Shown: one piece after another, positions 44,706-54,458 of the stretch
Layout of the letters: each line of letters starts with the position of its first letter
Position numbering within the stretch: position 1 is the stretch's first letter
Assembly (NCBI RefSeq): GCF_025150245.1
Contig: NZ_CP102279.1
Location: 1,361,423-1,425,422 of the forward strand
DNA: 64,000 nucleotides
From: Dorea formicigenerans
Lineage (GTDB): Bacteria > Bacillota > Clostridia > Lachnospirales > Lachnospiraceae
Direction of reading: 5' to 3'
Program-made: the position numbers and the translations under genes
The notes under the pieces: generated by a model
The model's input: the letters and a program-made list of their open reading frames with translations, nothing else
Told to the model about the DNA's origin: nothing
Database searches by the model: none

Positions 44706-45050
44706 GTGAATGAGATTCTAAAACAGGCTCTTCTGTTTGATTTCTATGGAGAATTACTGACAGATCATCAGAAAGAGATATACGGACAGTTTCTATTAGA
44801 GGATCTCTCCCTTGGGGAGATTGCCAGGGATGCCGGTATCAGCAGACAGGGAGTACATGATATTGTAAAGCGGTGTGAACAGGCACTGGCAGGATATGAA
44901 GAAAAGCTTCATCTTGTTGAGAAGTTCATGACCGTGAAGAATAAAGTAAAACAGATTGATGAATTGCTGGATGAGTATGAGAAAGAACGCAGGGAAGATA
45001 TTTTAAGCGGAATTCGAATCTTGTCCGGAGAAATCATAGAGGAGTTATAG
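44706..45050 (+). CDS. ylxM: YlxM/p13 family HTH protein
   Basis: A 114-residue sigma-70-region-4-like helix-turn-helix protein (LSLGEIARDAGISRQGVHDIVKRCEQ) found next to ffh in Firmicutes, where it is thought to influence SRP assembly. GTG at 44706 is chosen: AGGTGAT lies just upstream, and the alternative ATG at 44685 overlaps the promoter. ffh begins 1 nt after the stop. Confidence 0.9.
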   Translation: MNEILKQALLFDFYGELLTDHQKEIYGQFLLEDLSLGEIARDAGISRQGVHDIVKRCEQALAGYEEKLHLVEKFMTVKNKVKQIDELLDEYEKERREDILSGIRILSGEIIEEL

Positions 45051-45051
45051 T

Positions 45052-46410
45052 ATGGCGTTTGACAGTCTGACAGAAAAACTGCAGAATGTATTTAAGAATC
45101 TTAGAAGTAAAGGAAGACTTACGGAAGCAGATGTGCAGGAAGCGTTAAAGGAGATTAAGCGTGCGCTTCTGGCGGCAGATGTAAACTTTAAGGTTGTAAA
45201 GGATTTTATTAAGACTGTTCAGGAAAGAGCGGTCGGCCAGGATGTTATGAATGGTCTGAATCCGGGTCAGATGGTAATTAAGATTGTAAATGAAGAACTT
45301 TGTAATCTGATGGGATCTGAGACAACCGAGATCAAGCTTCAGCCGGGAAGTGCCATTACAGTGATTATGATGGCAGGTCTTCAGGGAGCAGGTAAGACGA
45401 CTACAACAGCAAAGCTTGCTGGGAAGTTTAAGTTAAAAGGCAAGAAACCGCTTTTGGTTGCCTGCGATGTTTATCGTCCTGCAGCAATTAAGCAGTTACA
45501 GATCAACGGGGAAAAGCAGGGTGTGGAAGTATTTACCATGGGTGACAACCATAAACCGGCGAATATTGCAAAGGCTGCAATTGAGCATGCCCAGAAGAAT
45601 GGCAATAATCTGGTGATCCTTGATACGGCAGGACGTCTTCATATCGATGAAGATATGATGGCTGAGCTGGAAGAGATTAAGAATACTGTTACTGTACATC
45701 AGACAATTCTTGTTATTGATGCTATGACCGGACAGGATGCGGTCAATGTGGCAAAAGAATTTGATGAAAAGATTGGTGTAGACGGTGTGATCGTGACCAA
45801 ACTGGACGGTGACACAAGAGGTGGTGCTGCGTTATCCGTTAAGGCAGTAACCGGAAAACCGATTCTGTATGTCGGTATGGGCGAGAAGCTTTCTGATTTG
45901 GAGCAATTTTATCCGGATCGTATGGCAAACCGGATTCTCGGTATGGGAGATGTCTTATCTCTGATCGAGAAGGCGGAGGCAGAACTTGACATTGACGAGG
46001 ACAAAGCAAAAGAGATGTCCAAGAAGATGAAAAAAGCCCAGTTTGATTTTGATGATTATCTTGAGAGCATCAAGCAGATGAAGAAGCTTGGAGGACTTGG
46101 AAATATCATGAACATGTTGCCGGGACTTGGCGGTATGGGAATGGGCAAGATGAAAGGTCTTGGCGATGAGCAGATGGATGAAGCAGAAAAAGGTATGGCA
46201 CGTATGGAAGCTATGATCCATTCTATGACACCAGCTGAGAGAAGAGATCCGGATCTTTTAAATCCATCAAGAAAGCACAGAATCGCAAAAGGAGCAGGTG
46301 TAGACATCAGTGAAGTAAACCGTATGATCAAGCAGTTCAACGAAGCAAAGAAGATGATGAAGACATTTGCAAAACCAGGCAAAAAAGGCAAGTTCAAGTT
46401 GCCTTTCTAA
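45052..46410 (+). CDS. ffh: Signal recognition particle protein Ffh
   Basis: A 452-residue SRP54 GTPase that binds signal peptides and 4.5S/6S RNA. N domain; G domain with [15 protein letters not shown] (G1), DTAGRLHID (G3), TKLDGD (G4); Met-rich M domain from about residue 325 with [13 protein letters not shown] and [14 protein letters not shown]. Its 3' end is followed by rpsP. Confidence 0.98.
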   Translation: MAFDSLTEKLQNVFKNLRSKGRLTEADVQEALKEIKRALLAADVNFKVVKDFIKTVQERAVGQDVMNGLNPGQMVIKIVNEELCNLMGSETTEIKLQPGSAITVIMMAGLQGAGKTTTTAKLAGKFKLKGKKPLLVACDVYRPAAIKQLQINGEKQGVEVFTMGDNHKPANIAKAAIEHAQKNGNNLVILDTAGRLHIDEDMMAELEEIKNTVTVHQTILVIDAMTGQDAVNVAKEFDEKIGVDGVIVTKLDGDTRGGAALSVKAVTGKPILYVGMGEKLSDLEQFYPDRMANRILGMGDVLSLIEKAEAELDIDEDKAKEMSKKMKKAQFDFDDYLESIKQMKKLGGLGNIMNMLPGLGGMGMGKMKGLGDEQMDEAEKGMARMEAMIHSMTPAERRDPDLLNPSRKHRIAKGAGVDISEVNRMIKQFNEAKKMMKTFAKPGKKGKFKLPF

Positions 46411-46489
46411 AAATGGTATATGGTGCAAGGCACTTTATATAAATAAAACTATTAAAAATAAATATTTTCATTTATGGAGGAAAAGAACA

Positions 46490-46735
46490 ATGGCAGTAAA
46501 AATCAGATTAAGAAGAATGGGACAGAAGAAAGCACCTTTTTATAGAATCGTAGTAGCAGATTCCAGAGCCCCAAGAGATGGAAAGTTCATCGAGGAGATT
46601 GGAACATATGATCCAAACCTTGAGCCAAGCGGAATTTCTGTAGACGAGGAAGCAGCTAAGAGATGGTTAAATACAGGAGCTCAGCCGACAGAGGTTGTAG
46701 GAAAGATCTTTAAAGCAGCTGGAATTGAGAAATAG
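46490..46735 (+). CDS. rpsP: Ribosomal protein S16
   Basis: 81 residues: [20 protein letters not shown] and [20 protein letters not shown] are bS16 hallmarks. Start ATG at 46490 after ATGGAGGAAAAG. Confidence 0.97.
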   Translation: MAVKIRLRRMGQKKAPFYRIVVADSRAPRDGKFIEEIGTYDPNLEPSGISVDEEAAKRWLNTGAQPTEVVGKIFKAAGIEK

Positions 46736-46760
46736 ATAATTCGTGCCTGGAGGTACAAAG

Positions 46761-46991
46761 ATGAAAGAGTTAGTTGAAGTCATTGCAAAAGCTCTTGTCG
46801 ATGATCCGGAAAGCGTAACGGTAAACGAACGCACGGAGAAGAAGACAACTATCCTGGAAGTACGTGTTGCAGATTCTGATATGGGGAAAGTAATCGGAAA
46901 ACAGGGACGTATTGCCAAGGCTATCCGTTCAGTAGTAAAAGCAGCGGCAGCGAAGGAAGACAAGAAAGTGATTGTAGATATTCTGGATTAA
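46761..46991 (+). CDS. khpA: KH-domain RNA-binding protein
   Basis: 76 residues with a single KH domain: VIGKQGRIAKAIRSVVKAAA holds the GxxG loop. KhpA pairs with KhpB/Jag to bind RNA in Firmicutes. ATG at 46761 with TGGAGGT; an upstream GTG at 46743 is less likely. Followed by a weak hairpin (47007-47037) before rimM. Confidence 0.93.
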   Translation: MKELVEVIAKALVDDPESVTVNERTEKKTTILEVRVADSDMGKVIGKQGRIAKAIRSVVKAAAAKEDKKVIVDILD

Positions 46992-47137
46992 TCAGGATGG
47001 ATATAGGGACAGACCGGGTTTTACCAGGCCTGTCTCTCTTTATGAAGAAAGAAATGTGTCCGCCAGAACAGTGAAAGTTCTTCGGACGTTACCAGATATA
47101 GATTTATACGAATTGATTCGAAAAAGCGGAGGAATGT

Positions 47138-47644
47138 ATGGAACAGTTATTGCAGGTAGGTGTCATCACACAGCCACACGGGGTGCGCGGAGAAGTGAAA
47201 GTCTTTCCGACTACAGATGATCCGGTAAGATTTAAGAAACTGAAAAAAGTAATTCTGGATACGGGAAAAGAAAAGCTGGATCTGGAAGTGGAACATGTGA
47301 AGTTTTTTAAGCAGTTCGTTATTGTAAAATTTAAAGAATTTGACAATATTAATGATATTGAGCGTTATAAACGCTGTCCGTTGCTCGTGACGAGAGAAAA
47401 TGCTGTGCCGCTGGAAGAAGATGAGTATTTTGTTGCAGACATGATCGGCATGAAAGTTATAACAGAAGATGGAACAGAATTCGGAACACTGAGTGACGTG
47501 ATGGAAACAGGGGCGAATGATGTCTATGTGATTGATTCAAAGGAGCATGGAGAGGTTCTTATGCCTGCAATTAAAGAATGTGTTCTGAACGTAGATATGG
47601 AAAGTGGGATCATTACTGTTCATCTGATGAATGGTCTGATTTAA
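47138..47644 (+). CDS. rimM: 16S rRNA processing protein RimM
   Basis: 168 residues: N-terminal [17 protein letters not shown] and a C-terminal PRC barrel ([11 protein letters not shown] ... [14 protein letters not shown]). Aids 30S head maturation with S19. GCGGAGGAATGT precedes ATG; trmD follows after 11 nt. Confidence 0.96.
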   Translation: MEQLLQVGVITQPHGVRGEVKVFPTTDDPVRFKKLKKVILDTGKEKLDLEVEHVKFFKQFVIVKFKEFDNINDIERYKRCPLLVTRENAVPLEEDEYFVADMIGMKVITEDGTEFGTLSDVMETGANDVYVIDSKEHGEVLMPAIKECVLNVDMESGIITVHLMNGLI

Positions 47645-47655
47645 GGAGTGTAATC

Positions 47656-48432
47656 ATGCAGTTTTATATTATGACATTATTTCCGGACATGGTGATGGAC
47701 GGTCTGAATACAAGTATTATCGGACGTGCCATGGATAAAGGACTTTTGGATATAGAAGCGGTAAATATCAGAGACTATGCATTTAACAAACACAACAGCG
47801 TAGATGATTATCCTTATGGTGGGGGAGCAGGTATGCTGATGCAGGCAGAGCCTGTGTATCAGTGCTATGAGGCTGTGAAAAAGAAAATAGAAGTGAAAGC
47901 TTTGCTAAGCAATCCGGGTACCAGGAAAAGCCCGCGTGTGATTTATCTGTCTCCACAGGGGAAGACATTTAACCAGACGATGGCAGAGGAATTTGCCCAG
48001 GAAGAAGATCTGGTATTTTTGTGCGGACATTATGAAGGAATTGATGAACGGGTATTAAATGAAGTTGTCACAGACTATGTGTCGATTGGAGACTATGTCC
48101 TGACTGGCGGAGAGCTTCCGGCTATGATTATGATCGATGCGATTTCCAGACTGGTGCCGGGGGTTCTGCATAATGATGTGTCCGCAGAATTCGAGAGCTT
48201 TCAGGATAATCTTCTTGAGTACCCACAGTATTCCAGACCGGAGATCTGGCATGATAAGCAGGTGCCAGCCATACTTTTGTCCGGTCATCATGCGAATATA
48301 GAAAAATGGCGCAGAGAGCAGTCTGTGATCCGCACAGCAAAGAACCGTCCGGATCTGATTGAAAAAGCCAAACTGACAAAAGAAGAGCAGAAGTTGGCGA
48401 AAGAAATTATGCTTGAAGCTACAGGACAGTAG
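47656..48432 (+). CDS. trmD: tRNA (guanine-N1)-methyltransferase
   Basis: 258 residues: [37 protein letters not shown], and the SAM-binding trefoil knot [12 protein letters not shown] with [11 protein letters not shown]. It methylates G37. ATG at 47656 follows TAAGGAGTG; the longer open frame overlapping rimM is not used. Confidence 0.97.
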   Translation: MQFYIMTLFPDMVMDGLNTSIIGRAMDKGLLDIEAVNIRDYAFNKHNSVDDYPYGGGAGMLMQAEPVYQCYEAVKKKIEVKALLSNPGTRKSPRVIYLSPQGKTFNQTMAEEFAQEEDLVFLCGHYEGIDERVLNEVVTDYVSIGDYVLTGGELPAMIMIDAISRLVPGVLHNDVSAEFESFQDNLLEYPQYSRPEIWHDKQVPAILLSGHHANIEKWRREQSVIRTAKNRPDLIEKAKLTKEEQKLAKEIMLEATGQ

Positions 48433-48525
48433 AATTTAGAAAACTGTCAATTTACAATCTGGAAAGATTAAAAACATTGAATGGATTGCCGGAAAAATAA
48501 ATGAAAAAATAAAATTAAAAACTTC

Positions 48526-48637
48526 TTGCAACATAAAGAAGTTTGTGATAAAATATAGCATGTTGTGAAGAAAAACGAGATGGTCCTCTGGTACATTTTG
48601 TATTAAGAACGTCCAATTAAACAAGGAGGTCACACAG
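48526..48637 (+). promoter_or_regulatory. Promoter and leader of rplS
   Basis: TTGCAA, 17 bp, TAAAAT (48526-48554), then a roughly 75 nt leader with GATGGTCCTCTGGTAC and GAACGTCC, ending in AAGGAGGT. An L19 leader RNA is known at this place in Firmicutes; I cannot confirm the fold. Confidence 0.6.
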
Positions 48638-48985
48638 ATGAACGATATTATTAAGAATATTGAGGCAGCTCAGTTAAAAGAGCAGGCTCCAGAATTCAGA
48701 GTTGGAGATACTGTAAAGGTTTACGGTAAGATTAAAGAGGGTAACCGTGAGAGAATTCAGATTTTTGAAGGAACTGTTCTTAAGAGACAGGGTGGCGGTT
48801 CAAGAGAGACATTTACAGTTAGAAAGACATCTAACGGAATCGGTGTTGAGAAGACATGGCCAGTTCACTCACCTAACGTAGAGAAGGTTGAAGTAGTAAG
48901 AAGAGGTAAAGTAAGAAGAGCTAAACTTAACTACTTAAGAGACCGCGTTGGTAAGAAAGCTAAAGTTAAAGAGCTGGTAAAATAA
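48638..48985 (+). CDS. rplS: Ribosomal protein L19
   Basis: 115 residues: [40 protein letters not shown] and [20 protein letters not shown] are bL19. Own promoter upstream and terminator behind. Confidence 0.98.
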   Translation: MNDIIKNIEAAQLKEQAPEFRVGDTVKVYGKIKEGNRERIQIFEGTVLKRQGGGSRETFTVRKTSNGIGVEKTWPVHSPNVEKVEVVRRGKVRRAKLNYLRDRVGKKAKVKELVK

Positions 48986-49005
48986 TTAAACGAAGAGAAC
49001 AGAGT

Positions 49006-49042
49006 AAAAAAGGACAACTACATACATGTAATTGTCCTTTTT
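49006..49042 (+). terminator. Intrinsic terminator after rplS
   Basis: Stem AAAAAGGACAA/TTGTCCTTTTT. Confidence 0.88.
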
Positions 49043-49061
49043 CTGATATAGGGATAAATCT

Positions 49062-49769
49062 ATGAAAAAAAGTTCGATAAGGGGTAATTTTACGGGCAGA
49101 GAGAATGCCAGAAAAAGGGCGGCAAAGAAACGCCGGAAACAGCGGGAAGCTAAGAGAAGAAAGCTTTTAAGACAGCAGAAGAGAATGCAGCAGCCGACAA
49201 AGAAAAAAGTTGTAAAGCTGTTAAGAAACATAGACTGGTCTTTAATCCCAGTTATTGGAAAGTGGATTTTTCAGATTGCATTGACAATACTGATCGCATT
49301 TGTGTGTGTATGGTATTTCGGACAGCGTGTGAGTGTTGTCGGAGATTCCATGAAGCCGGTTCTTGAAAACGGGGATATTGTGCTCGCCAACCGGATTGTG
49401 TATAATGCAAGCAAGCCGAAGCGTGGCGATGTCATTATATTTAAACCAAAGGGAAATGAAAATTCCCATTATTATATTAAGCGGATCATTGCTCTTCCAG
49501 GAGAGAGCGTGGAGATTGTCGAAAATTCAGTCTACATCAATGGTGAAAAGCTGCAAGAAGATTATGAGACTTCCAAGATTGATGATGTCGGCATTGTAAA
49601 TGAAAAGATAAAATTAGGCAGTGATGAATATTTTGTTCTTGGTGACGACAGGCAGAACAGTGAAGACAGCCGTAATGCCAATGTAGGAAATGTGAAATAC
49701 AGCTACATTTACGGAAAAGCCTGGTTTGTCATCTCGCCAAAAACACACTTTGGATTTGTAAAGGAGTAG
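49062..49769 (+). CDS. lepB: Signal peptidase I with basic N-terminal tail
   Basis: A 235-residue type I signal peptidase. Catalytic Ser in VVGDSMKPVL, Lys in YYIKRIIALPGESVE, box E LGDDRQNSEDSR. One transmembrane helix (residues about 68-90). The 65-residue cytosolic N-tail is packed with Arg and Lys (RKRAAKKRRKQREAKRRKLL), unlike the other two copies here. Sits between rplS and the ribosome GTPase rbgA. Confidence 0.93.
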   Translation: MKKSSIRGNFTGRENARKRAAKKRRKQREAKRRKLLRQQKRMQQPTKKKVVKLLRNIDWSLIPVIGKWIFQIALTILIAFVCVWYFGQRVSVVGDSMKPVLENGDIVLANRIVYNASKPKRGDVIIFKPKGNENSHYYIKRIIALPGESVEIVENSVYINGEKLQEDYETSKIDDVGIVNEKIKLGSDEYFVLGDDRQNSEDSRNANVGNVKYSYIYGKAWFVISPKTHFGFVKE

Positions 49770-49773
49770 AAAT

Positions 49774-50628
49774 ATGCATTTTCAGTGGTATCCGGGTCAT
49801 ATGACAAAAGCAAAGCGTATGATGCAGGAAAATATTAAATTGATTGATTTGATCATTGAGCTTGTAGATGCCAGGGTTCCGTTATCCAGCAGGAATCCGG
49901 ATATTGATGAGCTTGGTAAGAATAAAGCGAGACTGATCATTTTGAATAAATCAGATCTGGCAGAGGAAAGATGGAATGAGGCATGGACCGAATATTTTAA
50001 GAAAAAAGGATTCCATGTTGTGAAAGTAAATTCAAGAAAAGGCGGCGGAGTAAAATCCGTACAAAGCGTGATCCAGGAGGCATGTAAGGCGAAGATCGAG
50101 CGCGACAGAAAGCGTGGGATTCTGAACCGTCCGGTTCGTGCCATGGTCGTTGGAATTCCGAATGTAGGAAAGTCTACATTTATTAATTCACTTGCCGGAA
50201 AAGCAGCCGCTAAAACCGGTAACAAGCCAGGTGTAACGAAAGGAAAACAATGGATCCGCCTGAACAAACAGGTAGAGCTTCTGGATACACCGGGAATTCT
50301 TTGGCCAAAATTCGAAGATCAGACAGTAGGATTGCGGCTTGCGCTGATCGGTTCGATTAAGGATGAGGTGTTACAGACAGAAGAGCTGGCAGCAGAGTTG
50401 ATCCGTTTTCTGGCAGCAAATTATCCGGGTGTACTGGAGAATAAGTATACCATTACAGCTGCCCCAGACCCATATGTAATGCTTGGGCGTATTGCAGAAA
50501 GCAGACATTGCCTTGTTCGTGGAAATGAACTGGATACGGAGAAGGCAGCCATGATTTTGATGGATGATTTCCGGGAAGGAAAGCTTGGACGACTTACGCT
50601 TGAGTATCCACAGACAGAAGAAGCGTAA
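49774..50628 (+). CDS. rbgA: Ribosome biogenesis GTPase RbgA (YlqF)
   Basis: A 284-residue circularly permuted GTPase: G4 (NKSDL, residue about 58) precedes G1 (GIPNVGKSTFINSL) and G3 (DTPG). N-terminal MHFQWYPGHMTKAKRMM is diagnostic. Required for late 50S assembly. 4 nt after lepB. Confidence 0.96.
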   Translation: MHFQWYPGHMTKAKRMMQENIKLIDLIIELVDARVPLSSRNPDIDELGKNKARLIILNKSDLAEERWNEAWTEYFKKKGFHVVKVNSRKGGGVKSVQSVIQEACKAKIERDRKRGILNRPVRAMVVGIPNVGKSTFINSLAGKAAAKTGNKPGVTKGKQWIRLNKQVELLDTPGILWPKFEDQTVGLRLALIGSIKDEVLQTEELAAELIRFLAANYPGVLENKYTITAAPDPYVMLGRIAESRHCLVRGNELDTEKAAMILMDDFREGKLGRLTLEYPQTEEA

Positions 50629-50664
50629 AGGTAAATAGAAATCAGAAAGGGGAACTTACTTTCT

Positions 50665-51228
50665 ATGTCAAGAAGACGAAGAAGGAGAGAGCCGGGAATT
50701 ATAAGAGAGATATTAGGGTGGATTTTTTATATTATAGTCATTCTTGTCTTAACATATGTCATCATTACTTATGTGGGACAAAGAACAAGTGTCAGCGGGT
50801 CATCCATGGAGACGACTCTAAGCGATGGAGATCAGCTTCTGGTGGACAAGCTGTCTTACCGGTTCCAAGATCCGAAACGTTTTGATATTATTGTATTTCC
50901 ATATCAGTATGAGGAAAATACTTACTATATAAAACGTATTATCGGGCTGCCGGGAGAGACGGTACAGGTAGTAGACGGTTATGTCTATATCAATGGCAGC
51001 CGCTTGGAATCAGACATTTATGGAAATGAACTGATGGACGATCCGATGGCGGCATCGCAGCCAATTACCCTTGGAGAAGATGAATATTTTGTACTTGGCG
51101 ATAACCGGAATCACAGTCAGGATAGCCGTGACCCGAGTGTAGGAGAAGTGAAGAAAGATACGATCATGGGAAAAGCGTGGGTGCGTATCTATCCATTTGA
51201 CAAGATGGGAGTGATCAGGCATGAATAA
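50665..51228 (+). CDS. lepB: Signal peptidase I, second copy
   Basis: 187 residues: short basic N-terminus ([11 protein letters not shown]), one membrane helix, Ser in [10 protein letters not shown], Lys in [15 protein letters not shown], box [15 protein letters not shown]. Overlaps rnhB by 8 bases, so translation is coupled. Confidence 0.95.
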   Translation: MSRRRRRREPGIIREILGWIFYIIVILVLTYVIITYVGQRTSVSGSSMETTLSDGDQLLVDKLSYRFQDPKRFDIIVFPYQYEENTYYIKRIIGLPGETVQVVDGYVYINGSRLESDIYGNELMDDPMAASQPITLGEDEYFVLGDNRNHSQDSRDPSVGEVKKDTIMGKAWVRIYPFDKMGVIRHE

Positions 51229-51880
51229 GCGGGAAGAAGAAAAGCTGAAAAAACAGCAGGAACGTCTGGAAAAAGAGATTGCAAGAACAAAAGCAATGAG
51301 CACATTTGAAGAAGAATACAAGGATTATCCGTACATTTGCGGGATTGACGAGGTCGGACGAGGACCGTTGGCAGGTCCGGTCGTGGCAGGAGCTGTGATT
51401 CTGCCCAAAGATGATATGATCTTGTATCTGAATGATTCAAAAAAGCTGTCCGAAAAAAAGCGTGAAATGCTGTATGACGAGATCATGAACCGCGCGGTAG
51501 CAACGGGGATTGGTATGGCAAGTCCTGCGAGAATTGATGAAATTAATATTTTGCAGGCCACTTATGAAGCAATGCGTATGGCAATTGATAATCTGAAAGT
51601 GCGTCCGGACATTTTGTTAAATGATGCGGTGACGATTCCACAGGTAGACATTTTGCAGGTGCCGATCATCAAAGGTGACGCGAAAAGCATTTCTATCGCG
51701 GCAGCGAGTATTATTGCAAAAGTGACGAGAGACCGGCTGATGGTGGAATATGACAAGGTACTGCCGGGGTATGATTTCGCAAGTAATAAAGGATATGGAA
51801 CGAAAGCACATATTGCAGGGTTAAAAGAACTGGGACCGACACCGATCCACAGAAGATCTTTCATACATAATTATGTATAA
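51221..51880 (+). CDS. rnhB: Ribonuclease HII
   Basis: A 219-residue RNase HII removing ribonucleotides from DNA. Active-site acids in [21 protein letters not shown], plus [12 protein letters not shown] and GYGTKAHI. An N-terminal charged helix of about 40 residues precedes the fold. Overlaps yraN by 8 bases. Confidence 0.97.
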   Translation: MNKREEEKLKKQQERLEKEIARTKAMSTFEEEYKDYPYICGIDEVGRGPLAGPVVAGAVILPKDDMILYLNDSKKLSEKKREMLYDEIMNRAVATGIGMASPARIDEINILQATYEAMRMAIDNLKVRPDILLNDAVTIPQVDILQVPIIKGDAKSISIAAASIIAKVTRDRLMVEYDKVLPGYDFASNKGYGTKAHIAGLKELGPTPIHRRSFIHNYV

Positions 51881-52241
51881 GAAGAATAATCGCAGGACAG
51901 GCACCGGCTATGAAAGGAAAGCAGGTGCTTATCTTGAATCTTTGGGATACAAGATTGTGACATATAATTATCGCTGCAGGCTGGGAGAGATCGATCTGAT
52001 TGCAAGAGACGGAGAATACCTTGTCTTTGTAGAAGTGAAATATAGAACTACGGGTGTAAGCGGCTATCCGGCAGAGGCAGTCGATGCCCGTAAACAACAG
52101 ACTATCGCAAAATGTGCCATGCATTTTCTGATGAAGCAGGGGAACGATGACGTACCATGCAGATTCGACGTGGTTGCCATAGCCGGAGCTGAGGGTCAGG
52201 AAGAAATCACGCTATATAAAGATGCATTTACACTGATGTAG
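51873..52241 (+). CDS. yraN: YraN family (UPF0102) endonuclease-like protein
   Basis: 122 residues with a Holliday-junction-resolvase-like PD-(D/E)xK core: [42 protein letters not shown]. Usually follows rnhB. Function unproven. Confidence 0.94.
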   Translation: MYKKNNRRTGTGYERKAGAYLESLGYKIVTYNYRCRLGEIDLIARDGEYLVFVEVKYRTTGVSGYPAEAVDARKQQTIAKCAMHFLMKQGNDDVPCRFDVVAIAGAEGQEEITLYKDAFTLM

Positions 52242-52315
52242 TTAATGTAGCTTTTGGATTTGAAAATATGTAAATGCAGCAACGAAGTATGGACAGATGA
52301 AGTTAGGAGAAATAT

Positions 52316-53152
52316 ATGAGTCTTGGATTAAAATATAAGAATAATGAGCAGATATTTGCAGAGCGGCAGCGCGGCGGTGTGCCGTATCTGTCCTATCCGC
52401 TTTTTGAAAATACAGGAATCGTCAATCATGGATTTTCTACCAGACTTGGTGGAGTCAGTACCGGGTGCTTCAGTTCTATGAACATCAGCCTGACAAGAGG
52501 AGATGATCCGGAGGCGGTGAAAAAGAATCGTGAACTGATTGCGCAGGCAATCGGCGTAGAAGTGGCAGATTTTACTTATACGCAGCAGACACATACGACG
52601 AATGTAAAGCGCGTATACGCCAGGGAGAGGGGACAGTCCTTTCCTGAGACAGACGGAATGATTACGGACGTGCCGGGAATCTGTCTTGTAACTTCTTATG
52701 CAGATTGTGTACCACTTTATTTTGTGGATCCGGTGAAGAAAGTCATTGGACTGAGCCATTCTGGATGGAGAGGAACAGTTGGAAAGATTGGAAAAGTAAC
52801 TGTGGAAAAGATGGAGGAAGAGTTTGGTTGTGATCCGGCAGATATTTTAGGAGCGGTAGGACCGTCTATCTGTCAGGATTGTTATGAAGTCAGTGAAGAT
52901 GTTATTAAAAAATTCCGTGAGAATTATGACGAAAATCTCTGGCCTGAAATTTTTTATCAGAAAGAAAATGGGAAATATCAGTTGAATTTATGGAAGGCAA
53001 ATGAGTCTGTTTTTTTAGAATCAGGAATTCTTCCGGAGCATATTGCAGTGACCAATGTATGTACACACTGCAACCCGGATATTTTGTTCTCACACAGAAC
53101 AACAGGAAATGAACGCGGAACATTGAGTGCATTTCTTGCCCTGAAGAAATAG
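52316..53152 (+). CDS. pgeF: Purine nucleoside phosphorylase-like laccase-domain protein (YfiH/PgeF)
   Basis: 278 residues: GFSTRLGGVSTG, YTQQTHTTNV, TSYADCVPLYFVDP, SHSGWRGTVGKI, and TNVCTHCN with His/Cys metal ligands. Members act as purine nucleoside phosphorylases or peptidoglycan-editing factors. TTAGGAG precedes ATG. Confidence 0.94.
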   Translation: MSLGLKYKNNEQIFAERQRGGVPYLSYPLFENTGIVNHGFSTRLGGVSTGCFSSMNISLTRGDDPEAVKKNRELIAQAIGVEVADFTYTQQTHTTNVKRVYARERGQSFPETDGMITDVPGICLVTSYADCVPLYFVDPVKKVIGLSHSGWRGTVGKIGKVTVEKMEEEFGCDPADILGAVGPSICQDCYEVSEDVIKKFRENYDENLWPEIFYQKENGKYQLNLWKANESVFLESGILPEHIAVTNVCTHCNPDILFSHRTTGNERGTLSAFLALKK

Positions 53153-53203
53153 AGAGACTGGATATGAAAATGTAAACTAGAAAGTAAAGCAGGAGACAAT
53201 AAT

Positions 53204-54160
53204 ATGAATAGCATGTTGTTAAAATTGGCAACAACACAGGGAACATCCTTAAAAGTGGATTCAGGGGATGTGTCACAAGGGGTGGCAGATGCGACAAAAG
53301 GAGTGACAGATGCAACGCAGGATGCAGTGAATGAGGTGAATCAGGCAACGCAGTATCTGCAGGATCATCTTTCAGACCTGATCGGATTTGGAGTGAAAGT
53401 GCTGATCGCAATTGCAGTATTTATGATCGGGCGTGTTCTGATCCAATTTATACGGAAAATTGTGAGAAAATCGCTGGCAAGGTCCAGTGCAGACAAAGGA
53501 GTAGAGCAGTTCGTAGACTCTGTTTTGAAATTTTCTTTATATTTTCTGTTGATTTTTATGATTGCAGCAAAATTAGGAGTTGATACAACTTCAGTGGCAG
53601 CGATTATTGCTTCTGGCGGTGTAGCAATCGGTCTTGCTCTGCAGGGAAGCCTTTCTAATTTTGCAGGCGGAGTATTGATTCTGCTTCTGAAACCATTTGA
53701 AGTGGGAGATTATATTATTGAGGATACAAACCACAACGAAGGGACGGTAAAGGAAATTCAGATTTTTTATACAAAGTTATCGACCGTTGATAATAAAACG
53801 ATTGTGATTCCAAATGGAATGCTGACCAACAACAGTCTGACGAATGCAACGGCTAAGGCGGAGAGAAAGCTGGATCTGAAAGTAGATATTGCTTATGAAG
53901 CGGACTTGCGAAAAGCAAAGGCGGTCATTGAGGAGATTATCAGACAGGACGATGCGACCATCAAGAATGAAGAAATTCTGGTATTTGTCCATGAACTTGC
54001 AGAAAGTTCGGTAGTCATTGGTGCCCGTGCATGGGTGAAGAATGAAGATTACTGGAATGCAAGATGGAGGATTCTGGAAGAAATCAAACTGAAACTGGAT
54101 GAGAATGAGATTGAGATGGCATATCCGCATCTGACTGTCCAGATGGGAAAAGAGAACTGA
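53204..54160 (+). CDS. Mechanosensitive ion channel, MscS family
   Basis: 318 residues: a soluble N-terminus (to about 55) with Ala/Thr/Asp repeats (ADATKGVTDATQDAVNEVNQ), three membrane helices with pore-lining GVAIGLALQGSLSNFAGG, then the beta domain GDYIIEDTNHNEGTVKEIQ. Releases solutes under hypo-osmotic stress. GCAGGAGA precedes ATG. Confidence 0.94.
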   Translation: MNSMLLKLATTQGTSLKVDSGDVSQGVADATKGVTDATQDAVNEVNQATQYLQDHLSDLIGFGVKVLIAIAVFMIGRVLIQFIRKIVRKSLARSSADKGVEQFVDSVLKFSLYFLLIFMIAAKLGVDTTSVAAIIASGGVAIGLALQGSLSNFAGGVLILLLKPFEVGDYIIEDTNHNEGTVKEIQIFYTKLSTVDNKTIVIPNGMLTNNSLTNATAKAERKLDLKVDIAYEADLRKAKAVIEEIIRQDDATIKNEEILVFVHELAESSVVIGARAWVKNEDYWNARWRILEEIKLKLDENEIEMAYPHLTVQMGKEN

Positions 54161-54204
54161 TAAGAAGCAAGAAGTAAAAAATGCTTCAGAAACTAAAAAA
54201 GTTC

Positions 54205-54232
54205 TTGCAAATCTGAGAAGATTCGATATAAT
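54205..54232 (+). promoter_or_regulatory. Promoter for tRNA-Thr(CGT)
   Basis: TTGCAA, 16 bp, TATAAT, 37 nt ahead of the tRNA. Confidence 0.75.
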
Positions 54233-54268
54233 AGTAGTTGTGGTTGTCGTACGTCAATCACAACATTT

Positions 54269-54340
54269 GCTGGAATAGCTCAGTTGGTAGAGCACTTCAC
54301 TCGTAATGAAGGGGTCGTCGGTTCAAGTCCGATTTCCAGC
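54269..54340 (+). tRNA. tRNA-Thr (anticodon CGT)
   Basis: Acceptor GCTGGAA/TTTCCAGC (pairing GCTGGAA with TTCCAGC), D arm GCTC/GAGC, anticodon stem CTTCA/TGAAG with loop CTCGTAA (CGT, reads ACG), T arm TTCAAGT. CCA not encoded; the discriminator is T, as in the first tRNA-Thr. Confidence 0.96.
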
Positions 54341-54458
54341 TTCTTTTTTATATAGATGTGCATATAAGGGTTCTTCGAGAAAGAAGGATCCTTTTCTTTT
54401 TACAAAATGTCAAATGATACATAATAATTATACGGATAATAAAAATGGAGGAATTTTT

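Noticed and set aside
47007-47037. Hairpin between khpA and rimM as a terminator
   Set aside because: The stem is short with a mismatch and lacks a T run; the cluster is likely transcribed through.
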